Origin: Winogradskya humida
Lineage (GTDB): Bacteria; Actinomycetota; Actinomycetes; Mycobacteriales; Micromonosporaceae
NCBI RefSeq assembly: GCF_016862215.1
Contig: NZ_BOMN01000028.1
Coordinates: forward strand, 26,769 to 90,768
Direction of reading: 5' to 3'
Length of the DNA stretch: 64,000 nt
Shown here: positions 23,483 to 32,521 of the stretch, piece by piece
Layout: the number at the start of each line of letters is the position of its first letter
Numbering within the stretch: the stretch's first letter is position 1
Made by a program: the position numbers and the translations under genes
Notes under the pieces: model-generated
The model's input: only the letters and a program-made list of their open reading frames with translations
Told to the model about the DNA's origin: nothing
The model's database searches: none

Positions 23483-24508
23483 TCAGCGCTGGGTGGCGGC
23501 TCTTGCCGTGCTGCCTCGTACGACCAGTTTCGGGGTTTCGCTCTGGACGCTCTGGCGTGCTGACGGGTCGGCTATGGCTTTCAGCAGGACCTCCGCGACC
23601 TGGGCGCCGAGGGCGTACGTGTCGCGGGACAGGCAGGTGAGTTGTGGGTGGACGATGCGGGTCAGCACGGAGTCGTCGAACGAGACTATGGAGAGCTCGT
23701 GCGGGACCCGCACGCCCAGCTCCAGGGCCACGCCCAGGCCTGCCGCGGCCATCAGGTCGCTGTCGTAGATGATCGCGCTGGGTGGGTCGCGGCGGGACAG
23801 CAGGGTGCGGGTGGCCGCCGCGCCCTGGGCGTCACTGAAGTCGGTGGGGACCGAGACGCCGGCGTCGAGGCCGCGGGAGATCGCGTGGTCGCGCAGGGCC
23901 GCCATGCGCTGGGCGGTGTGCCGGTAGACGGGCGGGCCGGCGACGTGGGCGATGTGGCGGTGACCGAGGGCGGCCAGGTAGTCGACGATCGTGATCATGG
24001 CTTCGCTGTCGTCGGCCCAGACGCTCGGGAGGGCGCCGTCGAGGCGGGGGCCGAGGGTGACGGCGGGGATGTTCAGCTCGTCGATCACGGTCAGGCGCGG
24101 GTCGTCGACCTGGAGGTCGACCAGGACCAGGCCGTCGACGCGGTGCTCGGAGGACCAGTCGCGGTAGAGGGCGATCTCGGCGGTGGTGTCGCGGACGAGC
24201 TGCATCTGCACGGCGAACGAGCGCGCGGACAGCGTCTCCTGCATGCCGTAGAGGACCTGCGTGTAGAACTGCTCGGAGCCCAGCGTGTGGGGGTCGCGGG
24301 CGAGGACGAGGCCGACCGCTCCGGCCTGGGAGCCGCCGAGGGCGCGAGCGGCACGGTGTGGCCGCCAGTTCATCTCGCGGGCGACCTCGACGATGCGGGC
24401 GCGGGTCTGCTCGCTGACGCCGGGGCGGCCGTTGAGCGCGAACGACACCGCGCCGGGGGACACGCCGACCCGCTTGGCGATGTCCGCGATTGTCGGACGG
24501 TTTCCCAC
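23483..24508 (-). CDS. LacI-family repressor of the mannoside operon
   Basis: A 341-residue LacI/GalR regulator. The DNA-binding head is TIADIAKRVGVSPGAVSFALNGRPGVSEQTRARI with hinge helix RPHRAARAL, and the sugar-binding core follows from about residue 60. It diverges from the ABC/mannosidase operon. Two copies of CTATA(G/T)CG(G/C)TTTAG lie in the 178-bp intergenic space (24524-24537 and 24581-24594) with the central CG typical of LacI operators. The likely inducer is a mannose-containing oligosaccharide (inference from operon content). Confidence 0.93.
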   Translation of the reverse strand: MGNRPTIADIAKRVGVSPGAVSFALNGRPGVSEQTRARIVEVAREMNWRPHRAARALGGSQAGAVGLVLARDPHTLGSEQFYTQVLYGMQETLSARSFAVQMQLVRDTTAEIALYRDWSSEHRVDGLVLVDLQVDDPRLTVIDELNIPAVTLGPRLDGALPSVWADDSEAMITIVDYLAALGHRHIAHVAGPPVYRHTAQRMAALRDHAISRGLDAGVSVPTDFSDAQGAAATRTLLSRRDPPSAIIYDSDLMAAAGLGVALELGVRVPHELSIVSFDDSVLTRIVHPQLTCLSRDTYALGAQVAEVLLKAIADPSARQSVQSETPKLVVRGSTARAATQR

Positions 24509-24523
24509 GGCACTTCCCAGGAG

Positions 24524-24537
24524 CTATAGCGGTTTAG
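24524..24537. promoter_or_regulatory. LacI operator 1
   Basis: CTATAGCGGTTTAG, 16 bp upstream of the repressor start, matches operator 2 at 12 of 14 positions and has the CG core expected of LacI-type sites. Its location suggests autorepression. Confidence 0.6.
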
Positions 24538-24576
24538 AGGGCGACCTTAACGCCGTACACCACTGATGTCTATCCA

Positions 24577-24594
24577 TTGACTATATCGCTTTAG
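24577..24594. promoter_or_regulatory. Operon promoter -35 and LacI operator 2
   Basis: TTGACT (24577-24582) looks like a -35 hexamer for the rightward operon. The operator CTATATCGCTTTAG (24581-24594) overlaps it, so bound repressor would block polymerase. Confidence 0.55.
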
Positions 24595-24686
24595 TTGCTC
24601 ACGATGGCCCAACACCGACGTTTGGACAGCGCCCGCTCCCGGGGCCGCCGCTGGACGCCGACTCAAGGCAACCAGGAGCTGTAACC

Positions 24687-25946
24687 ATGCGAATCAGAAG
24701 AGCGTCCGTCGCCGCGCTGGCGGTGCTGACCCTGGGTCTCACCGCTTGCGGTGGCGAGGACAGCAGCGAGGACAGCGGGAAGATCGAGGGCAAGGTGACC
24801 CTGCAGACCTGGGCCCTGACCCCGAAGTTCACCGACTATCTCAACGAGGTCATCGCCGGTTTCAAGGCGAAGTACCCCGGCACCGACGTGCAGCTGCTCG
24901 ACCAGCCCGGCGACGGATACTCCGACAAGGTGCTCTCCCAGGCGGCCTCCAACTCGCTGCCCGACGTCGTGAACCTCCCGCCCGACTTCGCCCTGCCGCT
25001 CGCCCAGCAGGACCTGCTCGTCGACGTCAGCAAGGGCGGCGCCGACCTCAGCGCCACCTACGTGCAGGGCTCGATCGACGCGTACAAGTTCAAGGGCACC
25101 GACGGTGTGTACGGCTACCCGTGGTACCTCAACACCGACCTCGACTACTGGAACAAGGACAAGTTCGCCAAGTGCGGGCTGGACGCGACCAAGCCGCCGG
25201 CCACCACGCAGGAGCTGTTCGCCCAGGCCAAGGTCATGCACGATGCCTGCCCCGACGAGTTCCTGATGAGCCGCAAGCCGACCATCGTGGACTTCACGCT
25301 GGCCGGCATCCCGATCCTGAGCGAGGACGGCAAGAAGTTCGTCTTCAACACCGATCAGGCCGCCGCGCTCGTCGACCAGTACCGGGACGCGTTCAAGGCG
25401 GGTTACATGCCGCCGACCATGCTGAACAGCGACTACCTCGGCAACTCGAAGCTGTTCACCGAGGCCAAGGTCGCCTGGTCGACCGGCGGCGCGACCAGCC
25501 TCAACGACTTCCAGACGGACAACCCCTCGCTCAAGGGCAAGATCGCGGTCAGCAATGCGCTCGACACCCCGCCGCTGTTCGTGCAGGGTCTCAGCGTCTC
25601 CAAGAAGAGCAAGAACCTCGCCACGGCACGAGCGCTCGCCGAGTGGGTCACCAACGCCGACAATCAGAACAAGTTCGGCCACATCGTCAACGTCTTCCCG
25701 TCGACCACGGCGTCGGCCTCGGACGCGTACTTCTCGAAGGATGACGGCACCGAGATCGGCAAGGCGCGGGTGCTCGCGTTCGAGGAGCTCAAGACGGCGA
25801 AGAACCTGCAGCCGTACGAGGTCAACTCCGCCATGCAGACGATCCTCGACCAGCAGATCGCGCTCGCGGTCAAGGGTGACACGACGAGCAAGCAGGCGCT
25901 GGACGACGCCGTCACCAAGCTGAACCAGATGCTGGCGCGTCAGTAG
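24687..25946 (+). CDS. ABC-transporter sugar-binding lipoprotein
   Basis: A 419-residue extracellular solute-binding protein (family 1). The lipoprotein signal MRIRRASVAALAVLTLGLTAC has its acylated Cys at 21. The mature part shows the family features: VTLQTWALTPKFTDYLNEVI, DVVNLPPDFALPLAQQDLL and YPWYLNTDLDYWNKDKF. It captures an oligosaccharide for the two permeases downstream. It is the first gene of a five-gene operon (gap to the next gene 5 bp) ending in an alpha-mannosidase, so mannosides are the likely ligand. No ATP-binding subunit is encoded here, so a shared MsiK-like ATPase is probably used. Confidence 0.94.
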   Translation: MRIRRASVAALAVLTLGLTACGGEDSSEDSGKIEGKVTLQTWALTPKFTDYLNEVIAGFKAKYPGTDVQLLDQPGDGYSDKVLSQAASNSLPDVVNLPPDFALPLAQQDLLVDVSKGGADLSATYVQGSIDAYKFKGTDGVYGYPWYLNTDLDYWNKDKFAKCGLDATKPPATTQELFAQAKVMHDACPDEFLMSRKPTIVDFTLAGIPILSEDGKKFVFNTDQAAALVDQYRDAFKAGYMPPTMLNSDYLGNSKLFTEAKVAWSTGGATSLNDFQTDNPSLKGKIAVSNALDTPPLFVQGLSVSKKSKNLATARALAEWVTNADNQNKFGHIVNVFPSTTASASDAYFSKDDGTEIGKARVLAFEELKTAKNLQPYEVNSAMQTILDQQIALAVKGDTTSKQALDDAVTKLNQMLARQ

Positions 25947-25951
25947 AAACC

Positions 25952-26830
25952 GTGAAAGCACACCGCTGGTTCACCCCGTGGGTGCTGGTGCTGCCCGCCC
26001 TGCTCTGGCTGGGCGGGTTCAGCCTCTGGCCCTCGATCAACACGCTGCGGCTGTCGTTCACCGACGCCAAGCCGCTCGGTGGTGGCGCCGACTTCGTCGG
26101 GTTGCGCAACTACACCGACCTGCTCAACGACAGCCAGGTCTGGGACGCGTTGCTCAACAGCGTCGTCTACATGGCGATCTGCCTGCCGCTGCTCACCGCG
26201 CTGCCGTTGCTCATCGCGATCCTGGTGGAGAAGCCACTGCGCGGGATCGCGTTCTTCCGGACCGCGTTCTACACACCCGTCATCGCCTCGGCCGTCGTGG
26301 TCGGTCTCATCTGGACCTGGCTGCTCGACGACCGCGGCTTCATCAACAACGTCTCCCAGCGGCTGCACGTGATCCAGGAACCGCTGCCGTTCCTCACCGA
26401 TCGCTGGCTGGTCATCATCAGCGCGGTCAGCCTCACGGTCTGGAAGGGGCTCGGCTACTACATGATCGTCTACCTGGCCGCGCTCGGGAACGTGCGCCAG
26501 GACCTGCACGAGGCGGCGATGATGGACGGCGCCGGCCCGATCCGGCGGTTCTGGAGCGTCACCGTTCCGGCCGTACGCAGCACGATCTTCCTGGTCTCGA
26601 TCCTGGTCTGCGTCGCCGCGCTGCGGGTCTTCTCCGAGCTCTACATCCTGACCGGCGGCAAGGGCGGTCCCGGCGGGCAGGACTCGTCGCTGGTCATGCT
26701 GATCCAGCAGTACGCCCGTGGCTTCTACGGCGACCTCGGCTACGCGTCCGCGCTCAGCGTCCTGCTGTTCGTGGTCACGCTCATCCCGATGGTCGTGCTG
26801 GCCCGGATCAACAGCAGGGCGGACCGATGA
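25952..26830 (+). CDS. ABC-transporter permease (MalF-type)
   Basis: A 292-residue inner-membrane permease with six predicted helices. The EAA loop EAAMMDGAGPIRRFWSVTVP, which contacts the ATPase, lies near residues 188-207. GTG at 25952, five bases after the binding protein stop. It overlaps the second permease by ATGA. It forms a heterodimeric channel for the sugar delivered by the upstream lipoprotein. Confidence 0.94.
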   Translation: MKAHRWFTPWVLVLPALLWLGGFSLWPSINTLRLSFTDAKPLGGGADFVGLRNYTDLLNDSQVWDALLNSVVYMAICLPLLTALPLLIAILVEKPLRGIAFFRTAFYTPVIASAVVVGLIWTWLLDDRGFINNVSQRLHVIQEPLPFLTDRWLVIISAVSLTVWKGLGYYMIVYLAALGNVRQDLHEAAMMDGAGPIRRFWSVTVPAVRSTIFLVSILVCVAALRVFSELYILTGGKGGPGGQDSSLVMLIQQYARGFYGDLGYASALSVLLFVVTLIPMVVLARINSRADR

Positions 26831-27642
26831 AAATCAAGATTCTGCGGTACGCCCTCCTGCTGTTCGTCCTGCTCATCACCGTAGGACCGTTCCTGTGGGA
26901 GCTGTCCACGTCGTTGAAGAGCGGCTCGGAGGACATCTACACCTCGACCCCGAACCTGCTCCCCCAGCACCCGACGCTCGACAACTACAGCCGGGTGGCC
27001 GACGCGATCCCGGTGTTCCGCTACATCGGCAATTCGCTGATCGTGGCGGCGCTGGTGGTCGGGGGCAACATCGTGTTCTCGACGCTGGCCGGTTTCGCGA
27101 TCGCGCGGCTGAAGTTCCGCGGGCGGGGCGTCGTGCTCGCGCTGTTCCTGGCGACCCTCGTGCTGCCCGGTGAGGTCACGATCATTTCGCAGTTCGTCAC
27201 CGTACGCGACCTGGGGCTGGCCGACAGCCTGATCGGCGTGGCGCTCCCGATGATGATCGCCGCGCTGAACGTGCTGCTGCTCTACAACGCGTTCCGGGCG
27301 TTGCCGGAGGACATCGACCAGGCCGCGATCGTGGACGGCGCGAACGTGTGGCAACGGCTGACCCGGGTCTCGCTGCCGGCGGTCCGGGGCACCATCGCGG
27401 TCGTCGCGATCTTCTCGTTCATCGCCGCGTGGGACGACTTCCTCTGGCCGCTGATCGTGCTGACCTCGCCGGACAAGTTCACGCTGACCGTCGGGCTGCA
27501 GTACCTCTCGGGCACGTTCGCCAAGGATCAGCGGCTCGTCGCGGCGGGCACGATGATCGCCTTCCTGCCGATCGCGCTGTTCTTCGCGCTGCTGCAGCGC
27601 TACTTCTTCAAGGGAGTCGAAGAAGGCGGAGTAAAAGGCTGA
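26827..27642 (+). CDS. ABC-transporter permease (MalG-type)
   Basis: A 271-residue permease with six helices and the EAA-like loop QAAIVDGANVWQRLTRVSLP near residues 165-184. The last residues (YFFKGVEEGGVKG) match the typical C-terminus of MalG-class permeases. The ATG overlaps the TGA of the preceding permease. Works with that protein as the membrane channel of the putative mannoside importer. Confidence 0.94.
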   Translation: MKIKILRYALLLFVLLITVGPFLWELSTSLKSGSEDIYTSTPNLLPQHPTLDNYSRVADAIPVFRYIGNSLIVAALVVGGNIVFSTLAGFAIARLKFRGRGVVLALFLATLVLPGEVTIISQFVTVRDLGLADSLIGVALPMMIAALNVLLLYNAFRALPEDIDQAAIVDGANVWQRLTRVSLPAVRGTIAVVAIFSFIAAWDDFLWPLIVLTSPDKFTLTVGLQYLSGTFAKDQRLVAAGTMIAFLPIALFFALLQRYFFKGVEEGGVKG

Positions 27643-27675
27643 GATCGGTCCGCCTTTATGAGTAGAAAGCACACT

Positions 27676-28851
27676 ATGAGATTTGGCGTCAACTACACCC
27701 CGTCCACGGGCTGGTTCCACAGCTGGCTCGACTTCGAGCCCGACGACGTGCGGAGGGACTTCGCCGCGATCGCGTCCCTCGGCGTGGACCATGTCCGCGT
27801 GCTCCCGCTGTGGCCGCTGATCCAGCCCAACCGGGGCCTGATCCGGCCGCGGGGGCTGCGTGACGTGGCGACGGTCGTCGACATCGCCGCCGAGTTCGGG
27901 CTCGACGTCAACGTCGACGCGTTGCAGGGCCACCTCTCCAGCTTCGACTTCGTACCGTCGTGGCTGGAGAGCTGGCACCGCCGCAACATGTTCACCGACC
28001 CGGAGGTCGTGGACTCGACCGCGGACTACGTGAAGGCGCTGGCGGAGGCCGTCGCCGACCGGCCCAACCTGCTCGGCTTCACGCTCGGCAACGAGGTCAA
28101 CCAGTTCGCCGCTGCCCCGCACCCGACGCCGCACCCGATCACGCCGGCCGAGGGCGACGCGTGGCTGAGCCGGCTGATCGAGGCGGCACGGGAAGGCCTG
28201 GGGACCAGCAACGCGCTGGTCACCCATGCCATGTACGACGCCGCCTGGTACGACGACACCCAGCCGTTCGGCCCGCGGCACGCCGTCGACCACGGTGACG
28301 CCACGATCGTGCACTCGTGGGTCTTCAACGGCACGGCCCAGGCGTACGGCGGCCTCGGCGCGGGCTCGGTCCGGCACGCCGAATACCTGACCCGGCTCGC
28401 CGCCGCCTGGCACACCGATCCCGCCCGCCCGGTGTGGTTGCAGGAGGTCGGCGCCCCCACCAATGTGATGGACGTGCAGGACACCCCCGGCTTCCTCGAG
28501 CAGACCCTGCGGCACGTCGCGAAGGTCGAGGGCCTCTACGGCATCACGTGGTGGTGCTCGCACGACGTGTCCCGCAGCCTGCTCGACTTCCCGGCCCTGG
28601 AGTACGACCTCGGCCTGTTCACCGCCGACGGCGCGATCAAGCCGACCGGTGAGCGCTTCAAGGCCATGATCGCGGAGCTGGCCAAGGCGGCCCCCGAGCC
28701 CGTTACCGAGACGCTCGTGCTGGACGACACCGTGCCGGGCTACCGCGCGGCGACGTCCCCCAGCGGTGATTTCAGCCGCGCGTGGCTGGCCGCGACCCCC
28801 GCGGACGGCCCCGGACCCAAGATCGCGCTCGCCTCCCAAGCAGTCAACTAG
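27676..28851 (+). CDS. GH5-like glycoside hydrolase of the mannoside operon
   Basis: A 391-residue cytoplasmic (no signal peptide) TIM-barrel glycosidase of clan GH-A. The acid/base Glu140 is in TLGNEVNQF, after strand 4, and the nucleophile Glu257 in LQEVGAP, after strand 7; WWCSHDVSR follows strand 8. I start it at the ATG at 27676 (MRFGVNYTPS), which has AGAAAG six bases upstream, like the next gene. The ATG at 27658 has no such site. The operon suggests a beta-mannosidase or related exo-acting role on imported oligosaccharides. Exact family and specificity are uncertain. Confidence 0.82.
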   Translation: MRFGVNYTPSTGWFHSWLDFEPDDVRRDFAAIASLGVDHVRVLPLWPLIQPNRGLIRPRGLRDVATVVDIAAEFGLDVNVDALQGHLSSFDFVPSWLESWHRRNMFTDPEVVDSTADYVKALAEAVADRPNLLGFTLGNEVNQFAAAPHPTPHPITPAEGDAWLSRLIEAAREGLGTSNALVTHAMYDAAWYDDTQPFGPRHAVDHGDATIVHSWVFNGTAQAYGGLGAGSVRHAEYLTRLAAAWHTDPARPVWLQEVGAPTNVMDVQDTPGFLEQTLRHVAKVEGLYGITWWCSHDVSRSLLDFPALEYDLGLFTADGAIKPTGERFKAMIAELAKAAPEPVTETLVLDDTVPGYRAATSPSGDFSRAWLAATPADGPGPKIALASQAVN

Positions 28852-28862
28852 AAAGGCCCCCC

Positions 28863-31800
28863 GTGCACGACGACATCCCGTTGACCGTAGGACGCGCGAC
28901 CCGTGTCCTGGCCGAACGCATCCTGCCCGCCGTGCACCCCGAACGGGTGCCCCTGGAGGTCACCGTGCACGCCCTGCCGGGCGAGCCGATCCCCGCGGCC
29001 GAGGGCCTCGCGCTGGACTACGAGCCGTACGAGGTCGGCACCCCGTGGGGCCCCGCCTGGAGCACGACCTGGTTCCACCTGCGCGCGGCGGTCCCGCCGG
29101 AGTGGGCCGGGCGCCGCGTGGAGGCCCTCATCGACCTGGGCTTCGACGTCAACATGCCGGGCTTCCAGTGCGAGGCGCTGGTCTACCGCCCGGACGGCAC
29201 CCCGGTGAAGTCGATCAACCCGCGCAACCAGTGGGTCCCGGTCACCGGGGAGATCGCCGACCTCTACCTGGAGGCGGCGGCCAACCCGGTGCTGCTCGAC
29301 TATCACCCGTTCCTGCCCACGCAGGAGGGCGACATCAAGACCTCGTCGCCGCGCCCGCTCTACACGACCCGGCGGATGGATCTCGCGCCGATCAACGACG
29401 ACGTGTACGAGCTCGCCCTCGACATCGACGTCCTGCTCGATCTCCAGGCGCAGCTCCCCGAGTCGGGCCCGCGCCGGATGCGCGTGCTGCAGGCCCTGGA
29501 CAACGCGCTCGACGTGCTCGACCTGCAGGACATCCCCGGCACGGCCGCCGCCTCCCGCGCCGAGCTACGTGACGTGCTCGACTCCCCCGCCGAGGCCAGC
29601 GCGCATCAGATCGCCGCGGTGGGCCACGCGCACATCGACTCGGCGTGGCTCTGGCCGCTGCGGGAGACGATCCGCAAGGTCGCGCGTACGGCGTCGAGCA
29701 TGACCGAGCTGATCGACGACGACCCCGACTTCCGGTTCGGCATGTCGAGCGCCCAGCAGTACGCGTGGCTCAAGGAACACCGCCCCGAGGTCTACCAGCG
29801 CGTGGTGAAAGCGGTGCAGGAAGGCCGTTTCATCCCGCTCGGGGGCATGTGGGTCGAGAGCGACACGGTGATGCCCACGGGCGAGTCACTGGTCCGGCAG
29901 TTCTCCTACGGCCAGCGCTTCTTCCGCGAGGAATTCGGTGTCGAGTGTCAGGGCGTGTGGTTGCCCGACAGCTTCGGTTACTCCCCCGCGTTGCCGCAGC
30001 TGATCCGCCGGGCCGGCTTCAAGTGGTTCTTCACGCAGAAGATCTCGTGGAACCAGGTGAACAAGTTCCCGCACCACACCTTCCTCTGGGAGGGCATCGA
30101 CGGCTCCCGGGTCTTCACCCACTTCCCGCCGATGGACACCTACAACTCCCAGCTCTCCGGTGCGGAACTGGCCCGTGCGACCAGACAGTTCCGGGAGAAC
30201 CGTACGGCGACCAGCTCCATCGCCCCGGTCGGCTGGGGTGACGGCGGTGGCGGCACCACGCGCGAGATGGCCGGCCGCGCCCGTCGCCTCGCCGACCTGG
30301 AAGGCAGCGCACAGGTCAGCTGGAAGCACCCGGACGACTTCTTCGCCGAGGCGGCCGCCGAGCTCCCGCATCCCCCGGTCTGGGTCGGCGAGCTCTACCT
30401 CGAACTGCACCGCGCAACCCTGACCAGCCAGCACAAGACCAAGCAGGGCAACCGCCGCAGCGAGCACCTGCTGATCGAGGCCGAGCTCTGGGCAGCCACG
30501 GCCGCGGTGCGCGCGGGCTTCGATTACCCGTACGCCGAGCTCGACAAGCTGTGGCAGGACGTGTTGCTGCACCAGTTCCACGACATCCTGCCCGGCACCT
30601 CGATCGCGTGGGTGCACCGCGAGGCCGTGGCGACGTACAAGCGGATCTGCGATTCGGCCCAGGAGATCACTCAGGCCGCACTGGCCACACTGGCCGGGGA
30701 TGGCGCCGGAAGCCTCGTCTTCAACGCGGCTCCCTTCGCGCGCGACGGCATCCCGGCACTGGGCGCGGGCACACCTGTTGTTGACGCCGGCCAGGTCACG
30801 GCGACGCCGAGTGCGGGCGGCTACGTGCTGGACAACGGCATCGTCTCCGTGACGATCTCCGCCGAGGGTCTGATCACGTCGGCGATCGACCTGGCCACCG
30901 GGCGCGACGCGATCGCCCCGGGTCAGGCCGGCAACCTGCTGCAACTGCACCAGGACTTCCCGAACATGTGGGACGCCTGGGACGTTGACCGTTTCTACCG
31001 CAACCGCGTGACCGACCTGCGCGAGGTCGAGAACATGACGATCGAACAGGGCGCTTTCGGCGTACGCGTAAAGCTCGATCGGTCTTTCTCCAAGTCCCGC
31101 ATCAGCCAGGTCCTGTCGCTGGCACCCGGCAGCCGGACCCTGCACGTGAGCCAGGACGCCGACTGGAACGAGACCGAGAAGTTCCTGAAGGTGGCGTTCC
31201 CGTTCGACATCCGCGCCGAGCACGTGGCCGCGGAGACCCAGTTCGGCTATCAGAAACGCGTGACGCACACGAACACCAGCTGGGAGGCGGCGAAGTTCGA
31301 GGCCTCCATGCACCGATTCGTCCAGATCGAGGACTCCGGTTTCGGCGCGGCACTGATCACGGACTCGACGTACGGCTACGACCTGACCCGGGACTCCACG
31401 CCGGAGCACGGCATCACCACCACCGTGCGCCTCTCCCTGCTCAGGGCTCCCCGCTTCCCCGACCCGCAGACCGACCAGGGCCCGCAGACCGCGGCGTTCG
31501 GGCTGGTCATCGGCGCGGACCTCGCCACGGCGACGGCGGAAGGCATCGCGCTCAACCTGCCCGCCCGCACCTCAACTCCGCCGACTGATAGTCCAGGCTT
31601 GGGTAGCGGCACGGCTCAGGGGGTGGAGCCGTTGGTGTCGCTGGCGAGCGAGGGACTGCTCATCTCCAGCGTCAAACTGGCCGACGATCGCAGCGGCGAC
31701 CTCATCGTGCGGATCTACGAATCACTCGGGAACCGGGCGAACGGGACGCTGACCGTCAACTTCCCGGTCACCACGACGACCGAGGTCAGCCTGCTCGAAC

Positions 31801-31886
31801 GTCCGGTGGGTGGCTCTTCGGAGGGAGCCAGCATCCCGCTGTCCCTGACCCCCTTCGAGGTACGGACACTGCGGCTGGCGCGCTGA
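28863..31886 (+). CDS. GH38 alpha-mannosidase
   Basis: A 1007-residue cytoplasmic class II alpha-mannosidase (full length for bacterial GH38). An N-terminal domain of about 250 residues precedes the catalytic domain. The zinc pair His257/Asp259 is in GHAHIDSAWLW, the nucleophile and zinc ligand Asp369 in VWLPDSFGYSPALPQL, and the last zinc His573 in LLHQFHDILPGTS. C-terminal beta domains complete it. GTG at 28863 with AGAAAGG. It removes alpha-linked mannose from oligosaccharides imported by the transporter encoded upstream, and is probably LacI-repressed with the whole operon. Confidence 0.95.
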   Translation: MHDDIPLTVGRATRVLAERILPAVHPERVPLEVTVHALPGEPIPAAEGLALDYEPYEVGTPWGPAWSTTWFHLRAAVPPEWAGRRVEALIDLGFDVNMPGFQCEALVYRPDGTPVKSINPRNQWVPVTGEIADLYLEAAANPVLLDYHPFLPTQEGDIKTSSPRPLYTTRRMDLAPINDDVYELALDIDVLLDLQAQLPESGPRRMRVLQALDNALDVLDLQDIPGTAAASRAELRDVLDSPAEASAHQIAAVGHAHIDSAWLWPLRETIRKVARTASSMTELIDDDPDFRFGMSSAQQYAWLKEHRPEVYQRVVKAVQEGRFIPLGGMWVESDTVMPTGESLVRQFSYGQRFFREEFGVECQGVWLPDSFGYSPALPQLIRRAGFKWFFTQKISWNQVNKFPHHTFLWEGIDGSRVFTHFPPMDTYNSQLSGAELARATRQFRENRTATSSIAPVGWGDGGGGTTREMAGRARRLADLEGSAQVSWKHPDDFFAEAAAELPHPPVWVGELYLELHRATLTSQHKTKQGNRRSEHLLIEAELWAATAAVRAGFDYPYAELDKLWQDVLLHQFHDILPGTSIAWVHREAVATYKRICDSAQEITQAALATLAGDGAGSLVFNAAPFARDGIPALGAGTPVVDAGQVTATPSAGGYVLDNGIVSVTISAEGLITSAIDLATGRDAIAPGQAGNLLQLHQDFPNMWDAWDVDRFYRNRVTDLREVENMTIEQGAFGVRVKLDRSFSKSRISQVLSLAPGSRTLHVSQDADWNETEKFLKVAFPFDIRAEHVAAETQFGYQKRVTHTNTSWEAAKFEASMHRFVQIEDSGFGAALITDSTYGYDLTRDSTPEHGITTTVRLSLLRAPRFPDPQTDQGPQTAAFGLVIGADLATATAEGIALNLPARTSTPPTDSPGLGSGTAQGVEPLVSLASEGLLISSVKLADDRSGDLIVRIYESLGNRANGTLTVNFPVTTTTEVSLLERPVGGSSEGASIPLSLTPFEVRTLRLAR

Positions 31887-31943
31887 CACAACCGTTCTGC
31901 ACCCGCAGCATCAGCACTGAGTAACCGAAGGGCAACCCAAAGC

Positions 31944-31983
31944 ATTGCGCCAGAGTTGAAGGTGGATTGAGATTGGCTTGAGG
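31944..31983 (+). promoter_or_regulatory. Tandem TTGA-box promoter (four units) of the truncated GT2 gene
   Basis: Heptamers ATTGCGC (31944), GTTGAAG (31955), ATTGAGA (31966) and CTTGAGG (31977) follow one another at exactly 11 bp. The last unit ends 21 bp before the ATG. CCGAAGT at 31991-31997 sits where the other promoters of this group have CCGATCT. The 7+4 layout is that of OmpR-family response-regulator sites. Confidence 0.7.
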
Positions 31984-32004
31984 AACCGGGCCGAAGTAGG
32001 CGGC

Positions 32005-32436
32005 ATGACTGTCGCACACCTCATCGCCGTTCCCCCCGTCGTCATCGCCGGCCCCGGCCGCCTCGAGCACTCGCCGGAGTCGGCGGATGTCGAGTTCACC
32101 GTCGTGATCCCGTTCCACAACCCCGGCGCCGCCCTGCGCCGGGCTGTGGAGCGGATCACCGACGCCCTCTACGCCCAGGGCATCACGTTCGAGGTCCTCG
32201 CCGTCTCCGGCGGATCCACCGACGGCTCCGACCGCACGCTCGACGGCCTCGCCCGCACCCGGGTCGTGGTCCGCGACGACATCCGCGACCGCGGCGCCGC
32301 CCTGCAGGCCGGATTCGCCTCCTCCACCGGCACCTGGATCGGCTTCGTCGACGTCGACTCGGACGTCGAGGTCGACCCGTACGAGCTCGTCGAGTGCCTG
32401 CACCGCGCCCGCGAGGAAGCGTCCGTCCCGGCATGA
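32005..32436 (+). CDS. Truncated DPM1-like GT2 glycosyltransferase (143 aa), probably non-catalytic
   Basis: The first ~140 residues align throughout with the 300-residue GT2 encoded at 36845: same MTV start, VVIPFHNPGAALRRAVER, WIGFVDVDSD with DxD at 116-118. The acceptor/membrane half is absent and the frame stops at 32436. The nucleotide-binding D of AVSDGSTDGS is Gly here (AVSGGSTDGSD), and the QGKGAAL loop is altered to DRGAAL. The promoter repeats are also shared with the paralog, so promoter and 5' half may have been duplicated together. It may be a decaying copy or a short non-enzymatic derivative. An EAL gene follows 85 bp downstream. Confidence 0.72.
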   Translation: MTVAHLIAVPPVVIAGPGRLEHSPESADVEFTVVIPFHNPGAALRRAVERITDALYAQGITFEVLAVSGGSTDGSDRTLDGLARTRVVVRDDIRDRGAALQAGFASSTGTWIGFVDVDSDVEVDPYELVECLHRAREEASVPA

Positions 32437-32521
32437 TCGACTGCACCGAGCTTTCCTCAGCGCCGGCGGCCCGCGGCCGTGACAGCGAGGGCCAGGAGAG
32501 CATGCCCAAGGAGACTCAGTC

